From contig NQOV01000001.1 in assembly GCA_002632265.1 (NCBI GenBank), forward strand, positions 103,594-167,593: 64,000 nucleotides of DNA, read 5' to 3'. The notes below the pieces were generated by a model. It worked only from the letters and a program-made list of their open reading frames with translations, did no database searches and had not been told where the DNA came from. Positions within the stretch are counted from its first letter, which is position 1. Every line of letters starts with the position of its first letter. Origin of the DNA: Rhodospirillaceae bacterium MC!. Its GTDB lineage: Bacteria; Pseudomonadota; Alphaproteobacteria; MC1. Of this stretch, positions 25,822 to 34,388 are shown one piece after another. Made by a program: the position numbers and the translations under genes.

Positions 25822-28146
25822 TTAACGAACCATACCTTCTAAAGATTTAAACATTTCTTGAATGGTTGATATAATCTTGGCACTTGCTGAATAACTACGC
25901 TGATAACGCATAAGGTTTTGTAGTTCTTCATCTAGGTTTACTTGGCGTTTATTATTAACTTGATCTTGCATGTTTTCCATTACTTGACCTTGAACGGCTG
26001 TTGATTGCTCATTAGTACTCATACGTTGCACGATATCAGAAACCGAAGCTTGTAAGTAATTCATGGGCGATAAGGGGTTGACGTGCAAACCCCCTGCATA
26101 ATCATAGTTGGTTGTATTGTTTTTTAGATCTTGGTACATATCTTCTAAGATAGAGCCATCACCTGACGCTATTTCGTAATGCCCTGCTGAAGCTTGACCG
26201 GCAACAAATGTCATACGTCCAGTTGATAATTTAGACGGATCATTAAGTAGATCTTGCCTAATAGATAAACTCTGTGCGGCGTCTTGACCAACGACTTTTG
26301 CTCCTAGCTCTTGTGTGAAAGCTCCACTTTTATCACTCATCACAACTTCTTCGCCATTATCGTTTATGATGTGTAATCTTTGTAGTTTACCGTCTCGCAC
26401 TACTTCCGCATGGAAATGTTGAATGCCTTTATTACGGTTGAAAGTTTCGGCTATTTCATCAAGAGTTTGACCTTTTTCTATGGTAAAGACACCAGCAGCA
26501 CGGTTTAAGCCGTCTGTAGCTGTGTAAAGTTCCACAACTCCCGCTTGAGAAACATGATATGACGGATCAAAAGCTTTTGTTTCTACTTGTGTATGTGGTT
26601 TTTCATCGTTTATGATGTTGTTAAAACCAAATAATGAAGAAAAGCCAGTAACTTCTTTGTTTGGGGTTTCGGTTTTACCGTCATCATCAAAGTACATATT
26701 GATTTTAGCTTCTTTGGCATTTTGTGCCGAACTCTCCACATCGATAATTCCCATTTTAGAGAATTCGGTATGTAGATTAATGTTCAATTGTCCGCTAGGT
26801 GGTTTAGCTTCAATAGGAGGTACAGCGGTATGATCTGCGGCCGTGCGAGGATTTGACCATTCAACAGTAGCACCAGTTAGACCCGCTCCGCCACGTTCTT
26901 TACTATTAAGCCAATCACGTACACGATTGCTGACATCTTCCATGCTACCGCCTGACGGTAAAGGATCAGGCCAGCCACCAGCTGGCGGATATGTTTCACC
27001 AGGATTTTGACCATAGGGAGTATAAGGAATAGACATTAACTGACGAATGGAAATAGAACGAGTCTCTTTACCTTGATCATCTGTTAGTACTATTTTACTA
27101 TCTTCGTTTTTAGAAAAAGAGAATTTTTGATGTTCGCCATCAATGAAATTGTGTTGCCCGTCCAATTCTGTAGAACCTGGATAAGGTGTTCCACGGTTGG
27201 ATTGACCATTTATAGTATCTTTAAAGGAGTTGGCAAAGGTATCTAGTTGCTTTTGGAAATCTGGCAAGATATTATCACGAAGATCAATTAAACCTTGCAG
27301 TGAACCACTACGGATATCATCTGTAATTTCTGTACTGTCTGATCTATCGCCTACGTATATACCGTCAATTGAGCCACCGTCAAAGGTTGTACCTGCATTG
27401 GTTGATCCTGCGGTTAAATGTTGTAAATGATGTGGGTTACTGTCAACTAAAGTCATACCGCTTTTTGTTGAAATCGATATATTGCCGTCTTGATCTTTAG
27501 TGTAGGTAATGTCAATGAGTTGGCTTAATTGATCTATGGATTGATCACGTTGATCTTCCATATCGCCCACATCTCCGCTAAAGCTACCACGTACAATACG
27601 CTGATTTAGATCACTTATGTTATCTAAAAGATCGTTTACCTGTGAGATATCTTCGCCAACTGCATTATCAGCGTCTGCTCGCATGGTTTGAACTTCTTTA
27701 GAGAAATCTCCTAGAGAGTTTACAAATGTTTGCATATTAGATAATAATTCCGATTGCCCACCTGCCAAGCTAGGATCATGTGCTAGATCACTTAATGAAG
27801 TAACGAAGTTTTCCATTAAATCCTTAACAGATGTTCCACTATCAGGCGAACCCAATAGATTACTTAAGCGATCAAAGTATGGGTTTTTCACATCTAGTTT
27901 AGCGAATTGCGAAAAGGCATTACGCATACTTAGTAACATGGAATCATCAACTCTACGTTGAATTTCTCCCATTTTAACCCCTGCTCCATGACCTGATAAA
28001 ACAGAACCTTCAAGTTGTGCCTCTTTAGCTGAATATCCGTCCGTATGTAAGTTTGCAACGTTTCTCGCTGTAACAGCCATAGAGGATTGCATTGCATTTA
28101 AGCCAGTCTGTGCCGTTCTGATTGCTGAGTCTAATGATCCTGCCAT
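25822..28146 (-). CDS. flgK: Flagellar hook-associated protein FlgK
   Basis: HAP1, first hook-filament junction protein, exported by the flagellar type III system. The N-terminus SLDSAIRTAQTGLNAMQSSM...VANLHTDGYSAKEA carries the rod/hook-type N-domain with the N..T.GYS motif, and the C-terminus has the matching NLDEELQNLMRYQRSYSASA coiled coil. At 774 residues it is longer than the enterobacterial protein (about 550), with an enlarged exposed central region. It lies between the flgN-like gene and flgL, 54 bp from flgL. Confidence 0.93.
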   Translation of the reverse strand: MAGSLDSAIRTAQTGLNAMQSSMAVTARNVANLHTDGYSAKEAQLEGSVLSGHGAGVKMGEIQRRVDDSMLLSMRNAFSQFAKLDVKNPYFDRLSNLLGSPDSGTSVKDLMENFVTSLSDLAHDPSLAGGQSELLSNMQTFVNSLGDFSKEVQTMRADADNAVGEDISQVNDLLDNISDLNQRIVRGSFSGDVGDMEDQRDQSIDQLSQLIDITYTKDQDGNISISTKSGMTLVDSNPHHLQHLTAGSTNAGTTFDGGSIDGIYVGDRSDSTEITDDIRSGSLQGLIDLRDNILPDFQKQLDTFANSFKDTINGQSNRGTPYPGSTELDGQHNFIDGEHQKFSFSKNEDSKIVLTDDQGKETRSISIRQLMSIPYTPYGQNPGETYPPAGGWPDPLPSGGSMEDVSNRVRDWLNSKERGGAGLTGATVEWSNPRTAADHTAVPPIEAKPPSGQLNINLHTEFSKMGIIDVESSAQNAKEAKINMYFDDDGKTETPNKEVTGFSSLFGFNNIINDEKPHTQVETKAFDPSYHVSQAGVVELYTATDGLNRAAGVFTIEKGQTLDEIAETFNRNKGIQHFHAEVVRDGKLQRLHIINDNGEEVVMSDKSGAFTQELGAKVVGQDAAQSLSIRQDLLNDPSKLSTGRMTFVAGQASAGHYEIASGDGSILEDMYQDLKNNTTNYDYAGGLHVNPLSPMNYLQASVSDIVQRMSTNEQSTAVQGQVMENMQDQVNNKRQVNLDEELQNLMRYQRSYSASAKIISTIQEMFKSLEGMVR

Positions 28147-28213
28147 TATATTTTCCTTTATTCTTAAATTAAAATTGTAGTTGTTGTTGTTGTAAGTTGG
28201 TTAAATTTGTAAG

Positions 28214-28645
28214 TTAATATTCTTTATTAAAAGTTACTGGTTTCACATTACCTTTGATTTCATCACTTCCTGTAGCGTCGTAAGTATCAATGGGCTTGGA
28301 TAACTCTTTTGCTATTTTTGCTATACCGTCAACGGTTATTTGCGTAACCTCAATGTTGACTTTTAGCTTTTTAGCATTATCTTCCATGACCTCATCTAAC
28401 TCGGTGGCGACTTCTCTAAGTTCTTCTTTGATATCATCTTCTAATCCATTAAATTTGTTTTCAACTAAAATATTAAAATGTCGCTCGTATAATCTACTTA
28501 ATTGAAGTTTTTCATCCAAGAGTTTTTGCGGAAAATTTAAATAATCCCGACCGCTCATTGACTTTCCTTCTTCCTTAAGTATTTCTATTAAACGTTCTGA
28601 TATATATTTTATTTCATCAGCATTTTTTGATACATCTATAGGCAT
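28214..28645 (-). CDS. FlgN-like flagellar chaperone candidate
   Basis: 143 residues, predominantly helical and acidic, with no transmembrane segment or signal peptide: MSGRDYLNFPQKLLDEKLQLSRLYERHF, then a long Glu/Asp-rich helix (ELREVATELDEVMEDNAKK). In alphaproteobacteria a gene in this position (between the rod-binding flgJ and flgK) usually encodes a FlgN-type chaperone for FlgK and FlgL. The call rests on position, size and helical character; sequence similarity to FlgN is weak by eye. Confidence 0.55.
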   Translation of the reverse strand: MPIDVSKNADEIKYISERLIEILKEEGKSMSGRDYLNFPQKLLDEKLQLSRLYERHFNILVENKFNGLEDDIKEELREVATELDEVMEDNAKKLKVNIEVTQITVDGIAKIAKELSKPIDTYDATGSDEIKGNVKPVTFNKEY

Positions 28646-28685
28646 ATTACACTATCCATTTTAAAAATTTAGTTAATAACTTAAA

Positions 28686-29111
28686 TTACTTCTTATGTTC
28701 TTGCATGGCAATTAACTCGCTTTTAACACTTGCAGATAAACCAAATCCGCCTTGCTTGGCAATTTCTTTACCCATATTTTCCACTAAAAATCCTTGCCAT
28801 ACTTTTTCCGCACTACCGCCACTAAACATACTATTGGTATCATTGCCGATACCTTTAAACATGGGCTTTAACATGGAAGATACAAAGAAAGCTTCAAAAT
28901 CTGTAGCTGTCTTATTAATCTGATCCATATTTTTAATGTTGGCTTGTGTGCTTTTTAAAGCACTTTTGAAATCTCCCTTTTTAGTATCTAGTTTAGTATC
29001 TAGAGATTTATCATTATGGGCAGTTTTTAGTTTTTTCTTGTTTGCCTGTAATATCGATAAGGGGTTTTTATCTATTAGTAAACTATTATCTAGCATTGTA
29101 TTATCTATCAT
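28686..29111 (-). CDS. flgJ: Rod-binding protein (FlgJ N-terminal domain type)
   Basis: 141 residues. The core TATDFEAFFVSSMLKPMFKGI...SGGSAEKVWQGFLVENMGKEIAKQGGFGLSASV is the Rod-binding domain (FlgJ/CheL family) that caps the growing rod. The muramidase domain of enteric FlgJ is missing, which is normal for alphaproteobacteria, where a separate lytic enzyme is used. It lies 55 bp after flgI in the operon flgI-flgJ-(flgN)-flgK-flgL. Confidence 0.87.
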   Translation of the reverse strand: MIDNTMLDNSLLIDKNPLSILQANKKKLKTAHNDKSLDTKLDTKKGDFKSALKSTQANIKNMDQINKTATDFEAFFVSSMLKPMFKGIGNDTNSMFSGGSAEKVWQGFLVENMGKEIAKQGGFGLSASVKSELIAMQEHKK

Positions 29112-29166
29112 TGTGTTATACTCTTCTGTTTGTTTTGCTCATGTTGTTTTAGTTAAATTCTAAGAA

Positions 29167-30321
29167 TTACATTACTTTTATTTCAGCTTGCAAAGCACCT
29201 GCTGCCTTGATCGCTTGTAATATGGAAATCATATCCCTAGGAGTAACACCCAACGCATTCAGACCATCAACTAAACTTTGCAAGGTTACGCCTGCGGGAA
29301 GTGTAGTTAACTTAGTGCCGTCTTGATTGACTGCTATATCCGTTTTAGGAGTAACCGTTGTTTGACCCTTGGAAAACGGATTCGGTTGACTAACTTGAGG
29401 ATTTTCTGTGATCTTAATTGTTAAGTTACCTTGAGCAATGGCCACTGTTGAGACTCTCACATCTTTACCCATAACAATAATCCCATTTTGTTCATTAATA
29501 ACAACTTGAGCTATGTCATCAGGTTGAACCTGTAATTGTTCCACCTTGGTTAAAAGATTAACAACATTATGGCGATATTTTTCAGGAATTAATAATCTAA
29601 CTGTAGCCGAATCCATAGGGAAACTAATAGCTTGCCCTGCAAAAGCGTTGATAGCATCTGCGACTCTACGTGAAGTTGTAAAATCAGGATTTCTTAGACT
29701 TAGTTTCATGGCTTTCATTTTGTTAAGATCGAATTTGATTTCGTTCTCAACTAAAGCACCATTGGCGATACGTCCTGATGTGGGAACGCCTTGGGTAACC
29801 GTAGCACCCGCACCGCCTGCAGTAAAGCCACCAATCGCAACTTGACCTTGACCAACCGCATATACTTGACCGTCCGCCGCCTTTAAAGGTGTTACTAAAA
29901 GAGTACCACCTTGTAAAGATGAACTATCAGCCAAACTACTAACCGTTACATCAATTCTAGTACCCTGACGAGCAAAAGAAGGAAGTGTCGCAGTAACCAT
30001 TACCGCAGCAACGTTATTGGAATCTAAACCTTGATTTGTAGATTGAATGCCTAAACGCTCTAACATAGCACGCAATGACTCTTTAGTGAATTGACCATCA
30101 CTCAAGCTATCACCTGTGCCATTCAAACCTACTACCAAACCATAACCAATTAAAATATTATCTCTGACACCTTCGAAACTAACAATGTCTTTTATACGAG
30201 AATTCGCATTGGCATTATTAACATAAGCAAGGCTTGAGCTTGAAATAAGTAATAAAATACAGAATGTTTTCATATACTTACTGTAATATTTTTTAGTTTG
30301 TAATAAAATGTTTTTAATCAT
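29167..30321 (-). CDS. flgI: Flagellar P-ring protein FlgI
   Basis: Forms the P ring around the rod in the periplasmic peptidoglycan layer. 384 residues: a Sec signal peptide (hydrophobic core about 17-33, ending near ANANSRIKD), then RIKDIVSFEGVRDNILIGYGLVVGLNGTGD, the most conserved FlgI block, and the C-terminal LQSLVDGLNALGVTPRDMISILQAIKAAGALQAE. First gene of the minus-strand flagellar operon. No CtrA-type site was seen immediately upstream. Confidence 0.96.
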   Translation of the reverse strand: MIKNILLQTKKYYSKYMKTFCILLLISSSSLAYVNNANANSRIKDIVSFEGVRDNILIGYGLVVGLNGTGDSLSDGQFTKESLRAMLERLGIQSTNQGLDSNNVAAVMVTATLPSFARQGTRIDVTVSSLADSSSLQGGTLLVTPLKAADGQVYAVGQGQVAIGGFTAGGAGATVTQGVPTSGRIANGALVENEIKFDLNKMKAMKLSLRNPDFTTSRRVADAINAFAGQAISFPMDSATVRLLIPEKYRHNVVNLLTKVEQLQVQPDDIAQVVINEQNGIIVMGKDVRVSTVAIAQGNLTIKITENPQVSQPNPFSKGQTTVTPKTDIAVNQDGTKLTTLPAGVTLQSLVDGLNALGVTPRDMISILQAIKAAGALQAEIKVM

Positions 30322-30418
30322 TTAGTTATCGACCCTAACAATAAAGTTTTAAGTTATGTAGAATAAAATCATACATTTACGTATTATCATATGCAATAAT
30401 CATGCCAAATTATTCGTA

Positions 30419-30504
30419 GAGCGTGAAAAATGAGCTGATATACATCTTGAATCATTATACTCGATTCTCTAATTGTTGTATATGTATTTTTTCACATTTC
30501 TTTC
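30419..30504. repeat. Modular hairpin, divergent copy 7 (family B-like)
   Basis: Left arm GCGTGAAAAATGAGCTGATA resembles the family B left arm (ATGAGCTAATATGCA), while the right arm TGTATTTTTTCACATTTC closes it. GTGAAAAA pairs with TTTTTTCAC. The interior is diverged. It lies between the flgI start and the fabG terminator. Confidence 0.6.
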
Positions 30505-30510
30505 CTTATG

Positions 30511-30538
30511 AAAAAAGCATGATGATAAATCACCATGC
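30511..30538 (-). terminator. Terminator after fabG
   Basis: Stem GCATGATGAT (30517-30526) / ATCACCATGC (30529-30538) with one mismatch; the minus strand then runs into six T (plus A-run 30511-30516). It lies about 75 bp past the fabG stop. Confidence 0.65.
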
Positions 30539-30611
30539 CCATTTGATATTTTGCAATCTTGCTTACTTCATAAATGCAAGCTAATACTAATGCTAACTAG
30601 TAATACTAGCT

Positions 30612-31367
30612 TTAGTACATAGCCATACCGCCATTAACATGAATGGTATTACCTGTAATATAGCTAGCCTCATCGCTGGCTAAGAATACGCAAGCTTTGG
30701 CGATTTCATCAGGATTACCCATACGACCCATGGGAACTTGAGAGATCATTTTATCTTGAACTTCTTGAGTTAAAACATCTGTCATAGGAGTCTTGATAAA
30801 GCCTGGGGCTACTGCATTCACAGTAATTCCACGAGAGCCTAATTCTTGCCCCATTGTTTTAGTTAATGCAACTACACCACCCTTAGAGGCTGTATAATTC
30901 GCCTGACCTGCATTCCCTGTAAATCCTACAATCGACGCAATATTAATGATACGACCGAAACGGCGTTTCATCATGCCACGTATAACCGCTTGCGATAATC
31001 TAAATAAGCTTGTTAGATTGATATCTATCACGATATCCCAATCATCTTCTTTCATACGCATGGCAAGGCTATCTCTTGTTAAGCCTGCACAGTTTACAAG
31101 GATATCTAAAGATCCCATATCCTTTTCGATTTGTTTGGGTAGTGCTTTAATTTCATCACTATTTAAGAAATCTAGAGAGTATGTTTCAACTTTAGCATTA
31201 CCTTGTAATTCCAAAGATTTAGCGAACTCTGTTAGCTTGTCTTGTGCTGGAGCGATATCCACCAAGGCCACGCTAGCCCCTTGTGATACCATATCTTTAA
31301 CGATCTCACGACCAATTCCACCTGTAGCCCCTGTAATTACTGCTACTTTATTTGTTAATTTAAACAT
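30612..31367 (-). CDS. fabG: 3-oxoacyl-[acyl-carrier-protein] reductase
   Basis: First reductive step of each fatty acid elongation cycle (NADPH-dependent). 251-residue short-chain dehydrogenase: nucleotide motif TGATGGIGREI at 13-23, NCAGLTRD, catalytic Ser in IINIASIVG and the YTASK Tyr/Lys pair, plus the FabG-typical GFIKTPMTD and ITGNTIHVNGGM end. It follows fabD on the same strand with a 118-bp gap. The usual acpP and fabF do not follow; a terminator does. Confidence 0.93.
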   Translation of the reverse strand: MFKLTNKVAVITGATGGIGREIVKDMVSQGASVALVDIAPAQDKLTEFAKSLELQGNAKVETYSLDFLNSDEIKALPKQIEKDMGSLDILVNCAGLTRDSLAMRMKEDDWDIVIDINLTSLFRLSQAVIRGMMKRRFGRIINIASIVGFTGNAGQANYTASKGGVVALTKTMGQELGSRGITVNAVAPGFIKTPMTDVLTQEVQDKMISQVPMGRMGNPDEIAKACVFLASDEASYITGNTIHVNGGMAMY

Positions 31368-31485
31368 ATTGTTAATTCCTTTAATTTGAATTATTATCTA
31401 TTTTGCAATGCTTTGCCATAGTATAATAATTATTATAGTATATATTTTTCCATTGGGCTAATAAATATCTAAAATATTTAGCATA

Positions 31486-32439
31486 TTAACCTTGAAGTTT
31501 TGCCAATGTTTTTTCCAATGTGGTTTTATCGCCCACATTAAGCATTGAAATTTGTTTGTCGATTCTACGAGCTAAGCCTGATAAGACTTTCCCTGCACCC
31601 AATTCGATCATGGTATCTACGCCCTGATCTTTCATGAAGATTACACTTTCACGCCAACGTACAGTTCCGATAAGTTGATTAACTAAATTAGCTTTAATCT
31701 CCTTAACATCACTAACCGATTGAGCAACTGTATTTTGTACTAAACCAACTATAGGTTGGTTAAAGGTAACATCTTCAAATGCTTTTGCCATAGCGTCGCT
31801 TGCAGGTTTCATCATGGGACTATGCGACGGTACAGAAACAGGTAAAAGTACAACCTTTTTCACGCCCTTATCCTTAGCTATTTCCATAGCCTTATTGATG
31901 GCCGCTGTAGCACCTGAAATCACAACTTGTCCCGGAGCGTTATCGTTAGCCGACTGACAAACCAATTTAGTTTCGCTTGACGCTTGATCGGCTATGACGC
32001 TAGCCTCTTCAAAATCAACTCCGATTAAGGCAGCCATAGCCCCTTCGCCCACTGGAACAGCGTTTTGCATTTCTTGTCCACGTAGACGTAATAACTTTGA
32101 CGCATCGCCAATATTTAGCACATTGGACGCCACTAAAGCCGAATACTCGCCCAAGCTATGACCTGATACAAAACTAACATTTTCTTTTAATGTGATGTTG
32201 GATTCTGCTTCTAGCACTTTTAAGCTAGCAATAGAAACCGCCATTAATGCAGGTTGAGTATTATGAGTGAGCGACAATTCTTTTTCGTCGCCGTCAGTCA
32301 TTAGGGTGTAGAGTTTTTGATTTAAAGCCTCATCGACTTCATTAAACACTTCACGAGCTACAGAAAAGTTTTCTGCTAGTTCTTTACCCATTCCAACAAA
32401 CTGCGAACCTTGTCCTGGAAATACAAACGACAATGACAT
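31486..32439 (-). CDS. fabD: Malonyl-CoA:acyl carrier protein transacylase
   Basis: Loads malonyl onto ACP for fatty acid synthesis. From the chosen start the protein has 317 residues; FVFPGQGSQFVGMG at 6-19 and GHSLGEYSAL with the nucleophile S95 are diagnostic, as is the later PSHSPMM His. An upstream in-frame ATG exists at 32460, but translation from 32439 is preferred: AGGGAGA sits 8 bases upstream of it, and the longer form would translate through that ribosome binding site. Confidence 0.95.
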   Translation of the reverse strand: MSLSFVFPGQGSQFVGMGKELAENFSVAREVFNEVDEALNQKLYTLMTDGDEKELSLTHNTQPALMAVSIASLKVLEAESNITLKENVSFVSGHSLGEYSALVASNVLNIGDASKLLRLRGQEMQNAVPVGEGAMAALIGVDFEEASVIADQASSETKLVCQSANDNAPGQVVISGATAAINKAMEIAKDKGVKKVVLLPVSVPSHSPMMKPASDAMAKAFEDVTFNQPIVGLVQNTVAQSVSDVKEIKANLVNQLIGTVRWRESVIFMKDQGVDTMIELGAGKVLSGLARRIDKQISMLNVGDKTTLEKTLAKLQG

Positions 32440-32739
32440 AATAAAATCTCCCTTTATCATATAATCTTTAAAATATAGATTCTAGCATATTCTATTATAT
32501 GATGTCTACATTTTCAAGATAATTTATTAAAAACGCTATAGTGTAAAATAATTATTAAGCGTAACGTATTGAAATATCATGATTAGTTAGGGGGATTTTT
32601 TTTAACTTTATTTTAATATTGAAAAAGATAATTTATTAATATATAATACAAAGGATTATTGATATATTTGGTTATATTGTGATAGTATAATGATAAATAT
32701 ATATTTTTTAAATTAATTTTTTATGGAGGTATCTATATT

Positions 32740-33255
32740 ATGGGTATTTTAGGTAAACTATTTGGTTCTAGTGATGGCTCTTCTTCTGAAGATAAAGTTT
32801 TAACAATCCTAGCTCCTATTAGTGGGAAAGTGGTTAGTATTACAGAAGTGCCAGATCCTACATTTGCGGAAAAACTTTTAGGCGATGGTGTAGCTATAGA
32901 ACCTGCTGAAGGTTCTGTTGTAACTCCTATTGCAGGTACAATTACTGCTCTGCCTGATTCTTTACATGCGTTCACTACTAAAAACGCTCAAGGAATTGAA
33001 GTTCTTGTTCACGTTGGTTTAGAAACTGTTTCTATGGGTGGCGAAGGTTTTGATGCGAAATTATCTGCAGGTGCTGACGTGCAAGCAGGCGATCCTATCA
33101 TTACAGTAAATCTTAAAGCTATCGAAGAAGCTGAAAATCTAAAAATTACTCCTGTTGTAATTACTTCAATGCACAAAGTAGAAAGCGTTGAATTTTTAGT
33201 GAAAGATCAAGTTGTAAAAGCTGGTGATCCAATTTTAAAAGTAACTCTTATCTAG
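32740..33255 (+). CDS. crr: PTS EIIA component, glucose type (EIIA-Glc/Crr-like), orphan
   Basis: 171 residues, matching EIIA-Glc along its length: ILAPISGKVVSITEVPDPTFAEKLLGDGVAIEP, then the two active-site histidines H76 (DSLHAF) and H91 (VLVHVGLET), equivalent to E. coli His75 and His90. EIIA-Glc accepts phosphate from HPr and passes it to EIIB domains, and acts as a regulator in some bacteria. No EI, HPr or EIIBC gene is in the window. The start is strongly supported by GGAGGT at 32725-32730. This class is uncommon in alphaproteobacteria, so horizontal acquisition is possible. The gene is compact and well kept. Confidence 0.88.
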   Translation: MGILGKLFGSSDGSSSEDKVLTILAPISGKVVSITEVPDPTFAEKLLGDGVAIEPAEGSVVTPIAGTITALPDSLHAFTTKNAQGIEVLVHVGLETVSMGGEGFDAKLSAGADVQAGDPIITVNLKAIEEAENLKITPVVITSMHKVESVEFLVKDQVVKAGDPILKVTLI

Positions 33256-33301
33256 TTACTAAGTACTAGTTACTAGGGTAAAAACACAAGGATATATTAA
33301 C

Positions 33302-33685
33302 ATGGATACAACTTTTCTTCATACCATGATTAGAGTTAAAGATTTAGATAAATCGATAAAGTTCTATGAAGATTGTCTTGGGTTAGAAGTTACTAGAAAA
33401 TCAGATAATGAATCACAACGTTATACGGTTGTTTTTCTTGGCAATTCAAATAGTAATGCAGAAATAGAACTTACATATAATTGGGATAATACTGAAGAGT
33501 ATTCCGAAGGTCGTAAGTTCGGACATATTGCTTTTAAAGTGGATAACGCTGAAGCAATATGTAAAAAAGTTGCAGATCTAGGATACGAAGTTCCAAGACC
33601 TGCAGGCCCTGTTAAGGGTGGTACTACTATTATTGCTTTTATTAGAGATCCTGATAATAATTCCATTGAATTTATTCAAGAATAA
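33302..33685 (+). CDS. gloA: Lactoylglutathione lyase (glyoxalase I)
   Basis: Detoxifies methylglyoxal as its glutathione hemithioacetal. 127 residues, close to the proteobacterial Ni-type enzyme: metal ligands His in FLHTMIRV (H7), Glu in AEIELTYNW, His in KFGHIAFKV and Glu in NSIEFIQE, plus GPVKGGTTIIAFIRDPD. It starts 46 bp after the EIIA gene on the same strand and is followed by a strong terminator, so the two may be co-transcribed. Confidence 0.93.
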   Translation: MDTTFLHTMIRVKDLDKSIKFYEDCLGLEVTRKSDNESQRYTVVFLGNSNSNAEIELTYNWDNTEEYSEGRKFGHIAFKVDNAEAICKKVADLGYEVPRPAGPVKGGTTIIAFIRDPDNNSIEFIQE

Positions 33686-33720
33686 TTAGCGTATCTAATA
33701 AAAGGTGATTTTTTAATAAC

Positions 33721-33753
33721 CCTAAAATGAATAATTTTAGGGTGTATTTTTTT
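33721..33753 (+). terminator. Terminator after gloA
   Basis: CCCTAAAAT / ATTTTAGGG stem with a 4-6 base loop, followed by TGTATTTTTTTT; 36 bp past the gloA stop. Confidence 0.85.
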
Positions 33754-33812
33754 TATCCCATTTAAGTCTATAAATTAATTACCATTTGTTCCTAAGGAAA
33801 GGAGATGATATT

Positions 33813-34310
33813 GTGCATTTAAGAGAACTAGAAGTATCAGAAACTCCAGATGTAATAAAATTAATAAAAGAAATAGGTCAAGGCGAGAACGGTTTTGCTA
33901 TGGCATTGGAAAAAATTACAGATATGAAAGCTTATCTTACTTTAAGAAAAGAAGAATCTTTAGGTATCAATTTAAAACCTAACCGAGTACCGCAAACGGT
34001 TTACTGGATCTATGAGAAAAATAAGCTTGCTGGCGTAATTAAAATTCGTAAAGAGCTAACCCTTTATTTATTAGAACATGGCGGACATATTGGTTATTAT
34101 ATTAGAAAAAAATATCGCCAAAAAGGATACGCTACCCAAGCATTAAAACTCGCTTTACAGATCTTGCAGGATAACGGCACTAAAAGAGCGTTAATTACTT
34201 GCGATGTTGATAATATCGGATCTGAAAAAGTCATTTTAAATAATGGTGGTATTTTAGAAGATATTCGAGATAACACTAAAAGGTTTTGGATAAAAACAGA
34301 TATTAATTAA
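33813..34310 (+). CDS. GNAT family N-acetyltransferase
   Basis: 165 residues from a GTG start at 33813, preferred because GGAG lies 8 bases upstream; the only longer reading begins at a TTG. The C-terminal half has the GNAT acetyl-CoA motif A: HIGYYIRKKYRQKGYATQALKLAL (R/Q-x-x-G-x-A), then ITCDVDNIGSEKVILNNGG. The substrate is unknown; such proteins modify small molecules, ribosomal proteins or antibiotics. It is followed by a bidirectional terminator shared with the convergent aldo/keto reductase. Confidence 0.85.
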   Translation: MHLRELEVSETPDVIKLIKEIGQGENGFAMALEKITDMKAYLTLRKEESLGINLKPNRVPQTVYWIYEKNKLAGVIKIRKELTLYLLEHGGHIGYYIRKKYRQKGYATQALKLALQILQDNGTKRALITCDVDNIGSEKVILNNGGILEDIRDNTKRFWIKTDIN

Positions 34311-34335
34311 GATCTTACAAACTTCAAGTATCTAC

Positions 34336-34380
34336 AAAAAAAAGATAACAAGCTTATAATAAGTTTGTTATCTTTTTGTA
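34336..34380. terminator. Bidirectional terminator between the GNAT gene and the aldo/keto reductase
   Basis: 16-bp stem (34341-34356 and 34360-34375, one G-T wobble) flanked by an A-run on the left and a T-run on the right, between convergent genes. Confidence 0.85.
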
Positions 34381-34388
34381 TATGTATA

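Noticed and set aside
31486..32460. fabD start at 32460
   Set aside because: It would translate through the AGGGAGA ribosome binding site that fits the ATG at 32439.
33786..33812. N-terminal extension of the GNAT protein from TTG 33786
   Set aside because: The GTG at 33813 has a well-spaced GGAG, and the extension adds only basic residues overlapping it.
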